64,000 nucleotides of DNA from Cantharellus purpuraceus (Eukaryota; Basidiomycota; Agaricomycetes; Cantharellales; Hydnaceae): contig JALBUN010000045.1 of NCBI GenBank assembly GCA_025174535.1, positions 558,001-622,000 on the forward strand. The letters are read 5' to 3'. The translations under genes and the position numbers were made by a program. Shown here one piece after another: positions 52,219 through 62,064 of the stretch (positions within the stretch are counted from its first letter, which is position 1; every line of letters starts with the position of its first letter). The notes under the pieces were generated by a model. That model ran no database searches. It saw only the letters and a list, made by a program, of their open reading frames with translations, and was not told the origin of the DNA.

Positions 52219-52568
52219 AACCCATCTAATCCTAAACATTAGTATGTCTTAAATATTCAGACTGAATGTGGACTTACATTGAGTATAGTGATCTGGCACA
52301 GTGGCTCTGGCCACTGCTCATACAGCAAGAGCTCAATGAAGCCAAGGAATGGTTTAATAACCATCCAGTGCACTATAACTGTAATAAACTGTTGCCATCA
52401 TGGGTTTCACTGAATGTGGTATATGCAACATTCAAAGATTATAGAGCAATAAACTGCCTCCAGCAAGTAGATATCACCGTTGTAAGTAGACTTAAAGCAG
52501 ACATTGGTGGTGAAGATTTAGTTTGGTTTGTGTCATCTCAGTATGCTGCTCAGCAAAGCAGTATATGA
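52219..52568 (+). pseudogene. Integrase-core protein gene, C-terminal exons
   Basis: After AACC the sequence reads CATCTAATCCTAAACATTA, then a 47-nt intron (52242-52288, GTATGT..TATAG), then DLAQWLWPLLIQQELNEAKE, EWFNNHPVHYNCNKLLPSWV and VDITVVSRLKADIGGEDLVW. Joined to GEGVYN at 14894 it gives GVYNPSNPKHYDLAQWLW, in phase. This is the normal C-terminal segment of the family. A TGA ends the frame at 52568. Further coding may follow but decays. Confidence 0.65.
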
Positions 52569-53728
52569 AACACTTTCCATTCAGAAGCTTACTTTACAGA
52601 ATACCTGAACTATTTTATATATGCAATCAGCAGAATGTTGAAAAAATAGCATTGAAACAATGCTGTACACAGAGAGATAATCCACCATTGTCAGAGCAGG
52701 CAAGAGGGGTCTTTCACACCCTTCACAAAACTAAGATAGACACAGTAAGCAAAGTTATCCAGCACAGTCTGACTCTACCTAAGAACCATGGGGAAAATAT
52801 ATCTTATGCTCCTTATGTCTCTTAGCAGCAGGACACAATGGTCGGCAACGGCGGCGCATTGATGAGGTCACTACGTAGAATGTTGGCAATTTCAAAGTTT
52901 GGAACAGAAGAGTATTTGCCACAGAGCACTGTGAATGGCTAAGCATGAGGAAACCACTGTCGTCCATGAACAACAATACATATGCCATGGTACAATGTTA
53001 CAAGACATGTTGTAACTGCTGTAATACTCCTCGGCAACCATAGGGGTACTAAAATTCAATTTGAGTGCTGTATTTTGAAGTCTTAAATACACTGGATTTG
53101 AGAGTCACCCTTTCCTGCAGTACTAACACCGCTGTGGTCGTGTGCCACTCATTAGAGCGTATCCCAATAGTGATGACTATCAGATGATGGATTGCCAAGA
53201 TGATGGGAGGATGAGGCTCAGGCGTGGAAGGCGGCAGATGCACCCTGCACTGCCCTGTGCGGTTGCATACCCGTAGCAATGCTGCAGTATGGCAGACTTG
53301 GCCGTATTTGGCGCGCGACACGTGTTTTGGTATCAGTGTGCTTTTTGTGTTTTCTACATTGGTGCTTCTGGCTGGTTCTGCTCGAGACGAACTCGTTTAA
53401 GATGCTTACGCCCATGTCGTGCTCTATCGCAATTGGGTCATACTTACAATTATTATCAGTGACCTTGCACGGACAAGGTCGGGACACGAGGCAAGGAGGC
53501 AATGAGGCGTCTGCTTCTTAATATCGAAAGACTGGGAATCCCGAGCATCTTTTCATACTCATGTCAGCGTTTATTAGGTACGTATTGTGCCCCTGCAGCC
53601 TCACATGTACAACGTGTCCACGACCATAAAGGACGCGCTTCGTGCGCTTCCTCGGGAAGGGGAGATATCCTTGTCCTGCTAGAGCACCCACCCCCACACA
53701 CGCACTCTCACTACACATTCAACCCACA
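52569..53728. other. Transition to host DNA, no gene supported
   Basis: 52569-53090 holds degraded sequence probably belonging to the integrase gene (NTFHSEAYFTEYLNYFIYAI). From 53100 CpG returns to host level. Frames at 53218-53502 (minus) and 53279-53521 (plus) overlap each other and show no motif. Confidence 0.4.
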
Positions 53729-54190
53729 ATGTCGGATGAAATCTTGGTGAGCCTGAGATTGCCCTGGACTACGCGACACCCAGCTTACGAGTACGCTTTT
53801 TTATTCGATCCCCAGGCCGGAGACATTGTCGCCGTCAACGTGCAGTCGTATGGCCGTAGAGAAGGCCTCGTCGTAGGATCCCACATTGACGTACTGGTCA
53901 GTCCTATCCATCGATCATGCCCAGGCGTTGGTTGATTTGCTGACGGGCTTGCGTTTCTGTTTGATTGCTTGTTTACTTCTGCGTAGGGCCGTCACATTGT
54001 CGAGATCCAATTCGACCCCGGGGATCTATACCAAGCATGGTAAAGCTGTCCCTCTGTCTTCGTGTATCCTCCTCGGGCCTCCAGCTAACCACCCATCAGG
54101 TACCCCACCGTCACGCGCGTACGCCGAACGACATACTACCTCCCTCCCGCGCGGAGGAGCATGACCGTCGAGCGCAAGGTCTATTGGTAG
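53729..54190 (+). CDS. Three-exon gene for an unrecognised 103-residue protein
   Basis: Exons 53729-53896, 53987-54039 and 54100-54190 sum to 312 nt. Introns of 90 and 60 nt start GTCAGT and GTAAAG and end GCGTAG and CATCAG. The phases agree. The product starts MSDEILVSLRLPWTTRHPAY and includes YAFLFDPQAGDIVAVNVQSY, HIVEIQFDPGDLYQAWYPTV and a basic tail RRSMTVERKVYW. The alternating pattern suggests a small all-beta fold. No signal peptide. It converges on the ubiquitin protease gene. The family is unknown to me, but the gene model is coherent. Confidence 0.65.
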
Positions 54191-54765
54191 TCACATCGCC
54201 TTCCCATTCCATATCATCCCTCCTGGTCCCTCGTAACCCTTCACAGCCTTACCACATCCAATCCCCCCCCCCGCCCTCACCCGTATCCCATGAACCCATG
54301 AACCCAACCCTTTTCCAGGACCCACTCACACACACATCCCGCCCATCCTTTGTAAATACGTCATCATCTTGCTCTGCTCCCCGCCCCACCCCCTTCCCCT
54401 TCCCTTCCCTTCCTTCCGGGGATGTCAGACCTTAGGCCTAAGGAGCTAGTCAAACGGCCTGTGGGACGCTTTCGTTTCTATCATTACATACTCTTATGTT
54501 AAAACCCTCCTTGCCACAACCACACACATGCTGCAGTCATTTCTCTTGGGATCCCAGATAGACTGTAAGCTTCAGCTTCAATTTTTGTCTGTGGCGTGTA
54601 TCGCAAGTAAGGTGCAAGTGTGATCCATGACTAGAATATGAGAACACCGTACGAGCGAATAATCACAAATGGACATCTCTATGGGTACAACAATAACAGC
54701 TTCACCAACAAAAGCAACAATAGCAACGCCAACTACAGACAATAAAAACATGCTACAGTATACCA
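54191..54765. other. Intergenic region between convergent genes
   Basis: No coding signal. It contains pyrimidine-rich runs and should hold the two 3' untranslated regions. Confidence 0.5.
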
Positions 54766-57492
54766 TTACGCGAGAAGGCCCACTGTCCGTGCAGGAGACG
54801 GCGATGGTGGCCGTGCCGCATGTACGGGCTGGGATGACCCCACATGCAAATGATGATGCTGATGTTGCGGCGACCGCGAAGACGACTGAGACAATGACGA
54901 CGACGATGAAGGTGAAGACGAAGGCAACACGGGCCCTGTCGTCGGGGGCGGCAGTTTTGCTGTATCTTGTTCACTCGAGATCCCTCTCGCCGGCTCATCC
55001 CCCTCCTCCGCTCCAGATGCCACCCCCCCATCCATACCCATATCACGCACCGCATCCCCATTCGACGTGGGCATCGACATCGACATCGCCACCATCTCCA
55101 CTTCAACCGTGCGCGCTGCCTCCAACCGCGGCGTCATAGGCTCCGACTCATCACACACGCCGCACGACGACGACAGCGACGTCGTCGACGCTGACATGGA
55201 CTCGAGCAGCGACGACGCGGGCGACAAATCGCGCACCGACGGCGAGCGAGACCGCCCTGCATACACGCTCCGCACCACACGTGCCCCACCGCGCGGATGC
55301 AACTGCGGAGGCGGATGAGGACTCAACGCCTCCACCAACGACCCAATCCCCACGCCCACGCCCACATCCCCATTCTCTTCACGCGCCCCTCCAGACACAG
55401 GCTTGATCGTCTCCTCCGAGCTCCGCGGCGAGCTCTGCCCGGCAGGCCACATCGCCAGCCGCGGCTGCATCACACGCTCATAATACAGCATAAACGTCCC
55501 TGCCGTCTCCGCCAGCACCCGCTCGATCCCCACCTCCTCCACGCTCTCATCGCTGATCCGCAGCCACCGCGACGCCGCGTACCCCGGCATCTCCCCCGTC
55601 GCCAGAACCCGTGCTCTCCCACCGCTGCCCCCGACATCCGCATCCCGAATCGGCCCTAGTACTTCACACTTGTCACACTCACATCCCAGGGGACACCGCA
55701 ACGTCGGCGGCTCAAACCGACCCCGTCCCGCCCCTTGCAGCGCTGCGCGGGGCTTGCGCCGGTACGCCACGTAATGCCCAAAGCTATGCGCGCCAAAGTG
55801 GCACACGACGGCCGCGAGCCGGTACAACACGCGCGGCGCGTACGTGGCGGGTGTCGGCGTATTCGAGCGCGGCGGTGGCGTGCAGGCGGGCGAGGAGATA
55901 GGCGCGGAGGGCGAGGTGGAGAGTTGGCCAGAGGTGGTGAAGGGCGTCAGGTCGAGGAGCTCTGGGAAGAGGATGCGGCACGTGTTCTTGATCCCAGACG
56001 TGCCGTAGTGGATAGACCGGTTCAGGTGCAGGGCGAGGACGAGAGGAGGCTACAGCAAACGGTGTCAGACAAGCCCATAGGTAACACTGAAAGCGCACTC
56101 GAGCAATCATGGCTTGTTTAGTGGAGCACCGACTATACACCTTCTCCATCTTCACACCCTTGATATCCTCCTCAATCCGCCCTTCATCCAAAGCAGCCTT
56201 GACGCGCGCCTCGAGCTTTCTCGCTTCTCGCGCACGCTTCCTTTTCGACGAACTAGGGTCACGATCCGCCGACACCGCTTCCGTCGCCTTCTCTGCCTCA
56301 GACACAAGTCGCTTGTACGTCGCCAGCATGGAACATCTGCGACATATGCAGTCGTTCAGCAACTCTAACCGCGTGTAATCCGTCAGACAGTCCTCCAACC
56401 GACAACTTGCCTGTGGCGCACCGTCAGCACGTTGCACGCCATGGTGCACGAAGGGAACGGAGCACTCGCCATGCGCGGTACCGCCAATTGCCAATTGTCA
56501 AACGCAAAATGCATGACAGCCTCGGTATACCCACACTCGACACAGCTCCTCCGATTGGCAGTCAAGCCATCAAACACACCCTTCTCAGCGTCTTTCTCCC
56601 TCCCCGCTGCCATCCCCGCATATTCCGGTTCTTCGCTGGGCGCTCTACTCAGCTCGCCTAGTCCACGATCACGGCTCTGCTCCTCATCCACAGCCTTGGA
56701 CTCGTTCTTGACGCATTCCGAGAGAAGCTGAAAAAGCTCCTGTGCGTCTTGGTGCTCCCGGGAAGAGAAGAGAGCACTTCGTTGTTTTCCTGGCTCGGGG
56801 GCCGAGAGCGCACTTATGATTGCAATAGGGCGAAGAGCATGAGGGCGGGAGGTGGGGGTGTTGAGGTCTGGAGGGTGGATCAGGCATTCGACGCGACATA
56901 GGGCGACTGCTCCTACCGATGAGAGCGTCCCGCAGAGCGTCAATGACGGGGGTGGGAACGTCTAAACGTTCAGCTCGCGAATGTATGGCATCGATGTAGG
57001 GGTGTAAATAGGATAGAGACGCCATCGCCTAGAGTGAACATGAGTTCAGGGTGGCTGTGGCAACAATGGAGCAGACCTGCAGTGTTGAATTAAGAAAGCA
57101 ATATGTCCCAGATATGTTGACCAGCCCGGGGTAGTATCTTTCGTTCTCGTTGGCACCTGGTGAGAATATCACGATGGCGCGCATACATACTTGTACGCAA
57201 TGGGCTTACTCTCTAGTTTCGCAGCAACCTGATCTGCTCGTCGCATGTGCTTCTTCCGAGACGACTTCTTGCCCTTCGCTGTCGACGACGGCGCATCATG
57301 ATTGTATAACCAGCTCCAGGCATAACCGAGTCCCAAATTCTCAAATAGCATCGCCACAAGCCACGGAAGAGCGTTCCCGGCCCTGTGATATGTCCCTAGT
57401 GCGAGTAGAGGTGCGAATATAAAGACGATGAGCAAAGGAAGTATTTGTTCCCAAGGAGTGCTGGAGACGATGCGACGCACGACGTCAAGCAT
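54766..57492 (-). CDS. Membrane-anchored ubiquitin carboxyl-terminal hydrolase (USP/UBP family)
   Basis: Six exons: 57492-57210, 57156-57077, 57028-56917, 56867-56482, 56410-56099 and 56049-54766, in phase, 818 residues. The introns are 48-71 nt. The N-terminus has a membrane segment ILPLLIVFIFAPLLALGTYH (about 17-36) and a second hydrophobic stretch. The Cys box GTYCFLNSTLQAMASLSYL puts the nucleophile near residue 114. Zinc-site pairs SCVECGY and CICRRC (about 308-313) follow. The His box is HFGAHSFGHYVAYRRKP (His about 483), then WLRISDESVEEV. The C-terminal 250 residues are low complexity (Ser, Gly, Pro) and probably disordered. It removes ubiquitin from substrates. The membrane anchor suggests the UBP1/USP30 type at ER or mitochondria. 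The fourth intron (56481-56411) is the least certain. Confidence 0.88.
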
Positions 57493-57832
57493 GAAAGTTG
57501 TCCGATTCTTGAGGCGGAGTTACAACTGCAGGCTCCGCGGGGCACACGATGACTGCCACAGCGATGACCACTTGCGACGACATGAAGCCCGGTATTCGAC
57601 CTATTACAAGCAGAAAATCCCAATCATATGTTCTAGTCAAGCGGCGCAGGTACAACATATATCCCTTTCACGTTGCATCGGCGTTGGTGGAGCATCCTTG
57701 TTGTCTACTTGCCGCAAAGCAACCTGATCTTGATATGATGTGTCTCGCTATTTTGGTATAACCGCCCCCTGAAGAAGACCGATGGTAATATATATACCCC
57801 ACCGGCTGGCTGATCATGCGTCGTCCAACACA
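57493..57832. promoter_or_regulatory. Divergent promoter between the ubiquitin protease and a DUF6593-like gene
   Basis: 340 bp separate the two start codons. TAATATATATACCCC at about 57786-57797 is a TATA element about 40 bp before the rightward ATG. No TATA is obvious for the protease side. Confidence 0.45.
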
Positions 57833-58494
57833 ATGAACATTTCCTTCCTTGAGGGCAACCCCATTGACACGGTCGTTATCAACACTGCAGACGGTCGGCC
57901 TCTCTATCAAGTCAACACACCAGGGTGGTATGGAAGTCGCACCACCTTTATCAGACGTTCCGTACCCGGCGTTCCTGCAGGCTCAGGACAATTGGTCGCA
58001 GAAGTGCATTGGAAATATTTTGGGTCCGACTCCATCTCCTTTGTTGGCACAAGCATGCCTGTGAGTACATTCCTACGGCAGGACGGTATGTGGAGCAGGT
58101 AAGCAGTCAGCAGGTGCCATTGATTGTCCCCACCCACAATGTGGCTTGTTTCTTCAGATCCAGGGTATTCACCGGAACAGATGGAAGAGAGTACAAATGG
58201 AAGGCCGACTCGACAGGGATGACGGTAACGCAACATGTGACCTTCCCCACATGAACGGTCCTGACATTTCTCGGTTTCCAGTTGGTTGACAACCGCACCA
58301 GCGCGTTGATAGCTGAATCGCAGCGTAGCAAGTCTGGCTGGTTCAGCACTCCCCAGAAAATGACTATAAACATACATCCTTCCGGCATGCAGACGCTGGA
58401 TGCCATTGTAGTCAGCTTCATCGTCATGGAGCATAACATGCGCCGGCAACGGTCGACTAACACAAGTACAATTGCCGCAATAAATACCACATGA
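57833..58494 (+). CDS. DUF6593-like protein, first paralogue
   Basis: Exons 57833-58098, 58158-58224 and 58282-58494 (546 nt, 181 residues). The introns are 59 and 57 nt and in phase. The product reads MNISFLEGNPIDTVVINTAD, PLYQVNTPG, TTFIRRSVPGVPAGSG, VAEVHWKYFGSDSISF, then RVFTGTDGREYKWKADSTG, SGWFSTPQKMTINIHPSG and LDAIVVSFIVMEHNMRR. This is the strand pattern of the basidiomycete DUF6593 family (a tubby-like small beta protein), with W in the DG.EYKW motif and the LD.IV.SF..ME end. Its biochemical role is unknown. The paralogue at 61436 has the same exon structure. Confidence 0.82.
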
Positions 58495-60056
58495 ACGACT
58501 GTGGCTTATGCACTCATATATGGCAGCAGCTACGACTGGTGTTAGAGGAGCAGAGCAGAGCAACCAGTTCCTGTACTAGCATATCGCGTAGTAAGGAGTA
58601 ATGTGGAGTTCGTTCTAGGTTTGCCTTTACCATCTGTTCCTTAATATGACGCCTTCCCTCCTAATAGCTTAAAGTCATTTGCGTGAAGCTCGACCCATAC
58701 TTACCATGGTTATATCTGTCCGCCTGGCTAGTGAACATGAGGCTTGCACAGCGCAGGGTAGGCAAGTAAGTCGCGGTGCCTTTGGGATCCGCAACTCTAT
58801 GGGACTAGTGCTAGAATACCGAAAAGAGTACATTGGTTGCTAAGAGTGGGACGGCCGGAAGAGCGACAATAGGAGTTCTGTGAGGACACCAAGGGGAAAC
58901 AAGGGACTAGTGAGACGCAAGGAAATTATGTCAAAGAACAAATACTGATACGTGACCTACCGAGTCAAGCACAAGCGAGGCGAGAGGTGAGCACAAGGAG
59001 TAGGCCTCCATCAATGCGGTCATCGGCCTGCAAGTATATAGCATAATTGTAGCGCAGGGGCCATCGCAGTATCCCTAGGAGAGCCAGACTATACGATGCT
59101 AGTGGCTTAGGCAGAACTGATAATATATAGGAGTAATGGAATAATACGATCATGGAGTAAAGAAATGGATTGAATTGAATATTACAATGTAGAGGGATTC
59201 GTCAGTATGTTGGGGGGACAAGGTGGCCTGGAATCAAGGCTTGGTGCAAGACTGTCCCCATGCGCAAAGTGTGGGCGCATGACGGGCGTGAAGACAGTGA
59301 CTGCATGAATCCTATCTATGTAGACTCCTTCAAGAACCAGAGCACAGAATATAGCATGGAAGTGGTGAAAAATATAAGGCGAAAAGGACCAACAGGGATG
59401 TCAATTATCCGGCGTTGTTAAGAATGAGAGGATGCCTCTCCTTAGAATGTTGCATTGCATAGTAAGAGGCAATCATCGAGGTTGTCATGTCACGACTAGA
59501 TACTTGAAACTATCCTTGAGGACCCCTTGAAAAATCTGAGTAGAAACGGACGGAGAGGTAGAAAATGGTATGTGAAAGGGACTGATAGAGATGGTTGTTC
59601 GTTTGAGATTCACCTAACCTGCTTCACATCCCACTAGCGCTTCTCCTCATGTCAAGCGAGTGCTCGTGTTCACGTGTGTATCGTTGATGGCTGTTGACAG
59701 ACTTGATACTTCGTTCGTGGATAGCTCGTGGCATTGGGAGTGCCAGGAGGAGGTATCAGATGGGTCTAAACTAGTGTAGACAAATTGTATTCCTATTGTA
59801 AATCTGTAGCTGCCAGTATCAGATTCTGTACATAAATCCATTCTCATCTGATACTCAGCTGAAGCTCTGAATCCGGATCGTATCAAGTCTCAATCTGAGT
59901 GAGGATGAGGCCCCCGATGAACCACCAACTCTTCGGCGTTTAGTCCTGTGGCACTGATGAAGGGAGAGTGGTGTAACTTTTAGCGCCAAATTGGCAATTA
60001 AAAAACCATTTTGGGATACAACTCTGTGTGGCACATGTCTCGCCGATTGTGAGGAG
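58495..60056. other. Intergenic, no gene supported
   Basis: Host-like CpG content, only short frames without motifs on either strand. No repeat or promoter structure stands out. Confidence 0.5.
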
Positions 60057-60826
60057 CCGTTCGCACCCGGTCCGTGGACCGGTCCATGGACACGGTCCAC
60101 AAATCCACTAACCCTAACGCACATGCTGTGCAGACATAGATACTCATCATGGGCACTAGGCACTAGGGTTAGCAGAGAGTATTTGTTACCGATAATTATT
60201 CGGACGGCTAATAAATTTTTATATAAACTAATGATAGGGCGTATATGAAACCAGCTTAAGCTGAGTTTCGCTAGCTATGATAGCCTTAGGAAAAGCTACA
60301 GTAGAGCGTTCGCAAAGCTCTGGTGGAACTCCACAGTTGCTCCACACATGCCGCTTTGAAGCTCCGTTCAAAAAAAAAGTGTCAAACCTCACTACCACGC
60401 TGATGTGAAGCTACCATGATGACAAAAGGATCAATAATCCTGATACCTATTCGGTTCCTTCATCCCCAGCTGCTGAACAAACTCATGTCTTCGTTTGTGA
60501 CTCTTCGCAACTTCCAAATGGAGACTTAGGCACAGAACAGAAGGTTCTGACAACTGGGGAGGTGGTTCGGGAGGCACAGCAGTAGTAGCCAGAAGCATGG
60601 GGGCTTCATGAACACGGCCATGGTTGTCCATCGCAGTCACACTTGCAATGGGATGCCATGCCGTTCGGCTTGCATTCAGCGGTCTGACAAGCTGCCGGTC
60701 CAGGCCGTTGCTCCACTTTAGCTAACGTCGTGGAGCATCAAGAAGCTGGGTTTTCAGCTTAAGCCGGTTCCATATACGCCCTAATGTCCATGGACCGGTC
60801 CATGGACAAAGTGCGAACGGCTGGGT
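60057..60826. mobile_element. Foldback/MITE-like element with nested inverted repeats
   Basis: The left end AGCCGTTCGCAC, then GTGGACCGGTCCATGGAC, is matched by the reverse complement at the right end (GTCCATGGACCGGTCCATGG..GTGCGAACGGCT). A second pair lies inside: AGGGCGTATATGAAACCAGC (60236) and its complement near 60748-60777. A third pair involves ACTAACCCTAA and CTAGGGTTAG. Each GGACCGGTCC is itself palindromic. No ORF of note is present. The flanks show no clear target duplication. Confidence 0.6.
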
Positions 60827-61435
60827 AGCTCTCCGGAACCCACGGTCGGAGATTGTTCACAATTAGGAGTCCCTGGCGGTGGTAGGCGCCAACCAGGTCT
60901 ATTGACTACAACTGCGCGCGGCAATTCTCACTGGGAATCAGTACTAGTGCGAGCACTAATATTCAACAGGGTTATTTCACTCAAGTCTCACTGACAGTGG
61001 AGGCGAGTCCATGGAGGTTTTGCGCTTGTAATTGCAGCCAGCGTCATCCTGGACTTGGAGCTTGAAGCTTGATGAGGCAGTGATCTCAGCTCATAATTGC
61101 GCTTGTGACGTTGTCGGCACTGCTATCCGCTTCCTCTTCAGAGTCACATCGCCTTGCTCCCGAGGGCACTGCACCTTATGAATTTGCAACAACTTTTTTG
61201 AGGCTCTACTGCTAAGTCTCGTCATTTTTCAGGCTAATCTCCTCGCAACCGCCCTTCTCTAGTTAGTGATGCTGCACCTATTCGAATTCGCCTCGCTCCC
61301 GCTGATAAGCGCTCAATAAATGTATTTGGTGACTATATCCACGGCTATTGTTACTGCGATCGCCACCCCCTGATCAAAGGCTGGGGCGAACTATATATTT
61401 TGTACCAGAAATCAGTGCTATCTCTGCAACACACA

Positions 61436-62064
61436 ATGAATGTTTCCTTCCGCGAAGACGATCCTCTTGACACCGTCATTCTCAACAGCGCAGACGGAGA
61501 ACCTCTGTATGAGGTTCAAACACCAGGGTTCCGCAAGTCGACTACCTTCATCAGACGCACGGTACCCGGAATCTCAGCAGGTTCAGGACCGTTGGTTGCG
61601 GAAGTGCATTGGCACACGTTTAGCTCCGATACTATATCTTTTTGTGGGGAAACCATGCCCATGAATACATTCTTACGGAAACGCAAGACATGGAGTAGGT
61701 ATGTCATCAATGATCGCCAATTCAAAGTGCGGCTTGTCAGGCTGGTTTTCTAGCTCCAGGATAATAACTGGAGCCGATGGAAGGCAGTACAAATGGAAAT
61801 ATGATTTATGGAAACTCAGTGTAAGTGTCCCTTGAATTCTTCCAATGAGAGCTTACAACAGTTCTCAACTTTCAGCTTATCGACAATGACACCAAAGCCG
61901 TGATAGCTGTGCCCCAACATAGCAGACTCGGCTGGTTCGGCACTCCTAGGAAAATGAATATTGACATACATCCTTCTGGAATGGAGATGCTTGATGCCAT
62001 CGTGGTCAGTTTTATCATCATGGAGAATGACTTACGCCAGCAAGCAACTGCCGCAGCAGCGTAA
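61436..62064 (+). CDS. DUF6593-like protein, second paralogue
   Basis: Exons 61436-61698, 61754-61820 and 61876-62064 (519 nt, 172 residues). The introns are 55 and 55 nt, at the same positions and phases as in the gene at 57833. The product reads MNVSFREDDPLDTVILNSAD, TTFIRRTVPGISAGSG, VAEVHWHTFSSDTISFCGET, TGADGRQYKWKYDLWKL and LDAIVVSFIIMENDLRQQ. CTATATATTTTG about 40 bp before the ATG serves as a TATA element. The two genes are a dispersed tandem duplication separated by the foldback element. Confidence 0.82.

Noticed and set aside
54669..55901. Several plus-strand ORFs of 75-156 codons
   Set aside because: They lie opposite the C-terminal exon of the ubiquitin protease, whose composition (Ser, Gly, GC-rich) leaves other frames open.
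60105..60175. TAACCCTAAC and CTAGGGTTAG as telomeric repeats
   Set aside because: Single copies only, part of the inverted pairs of the foldback element.
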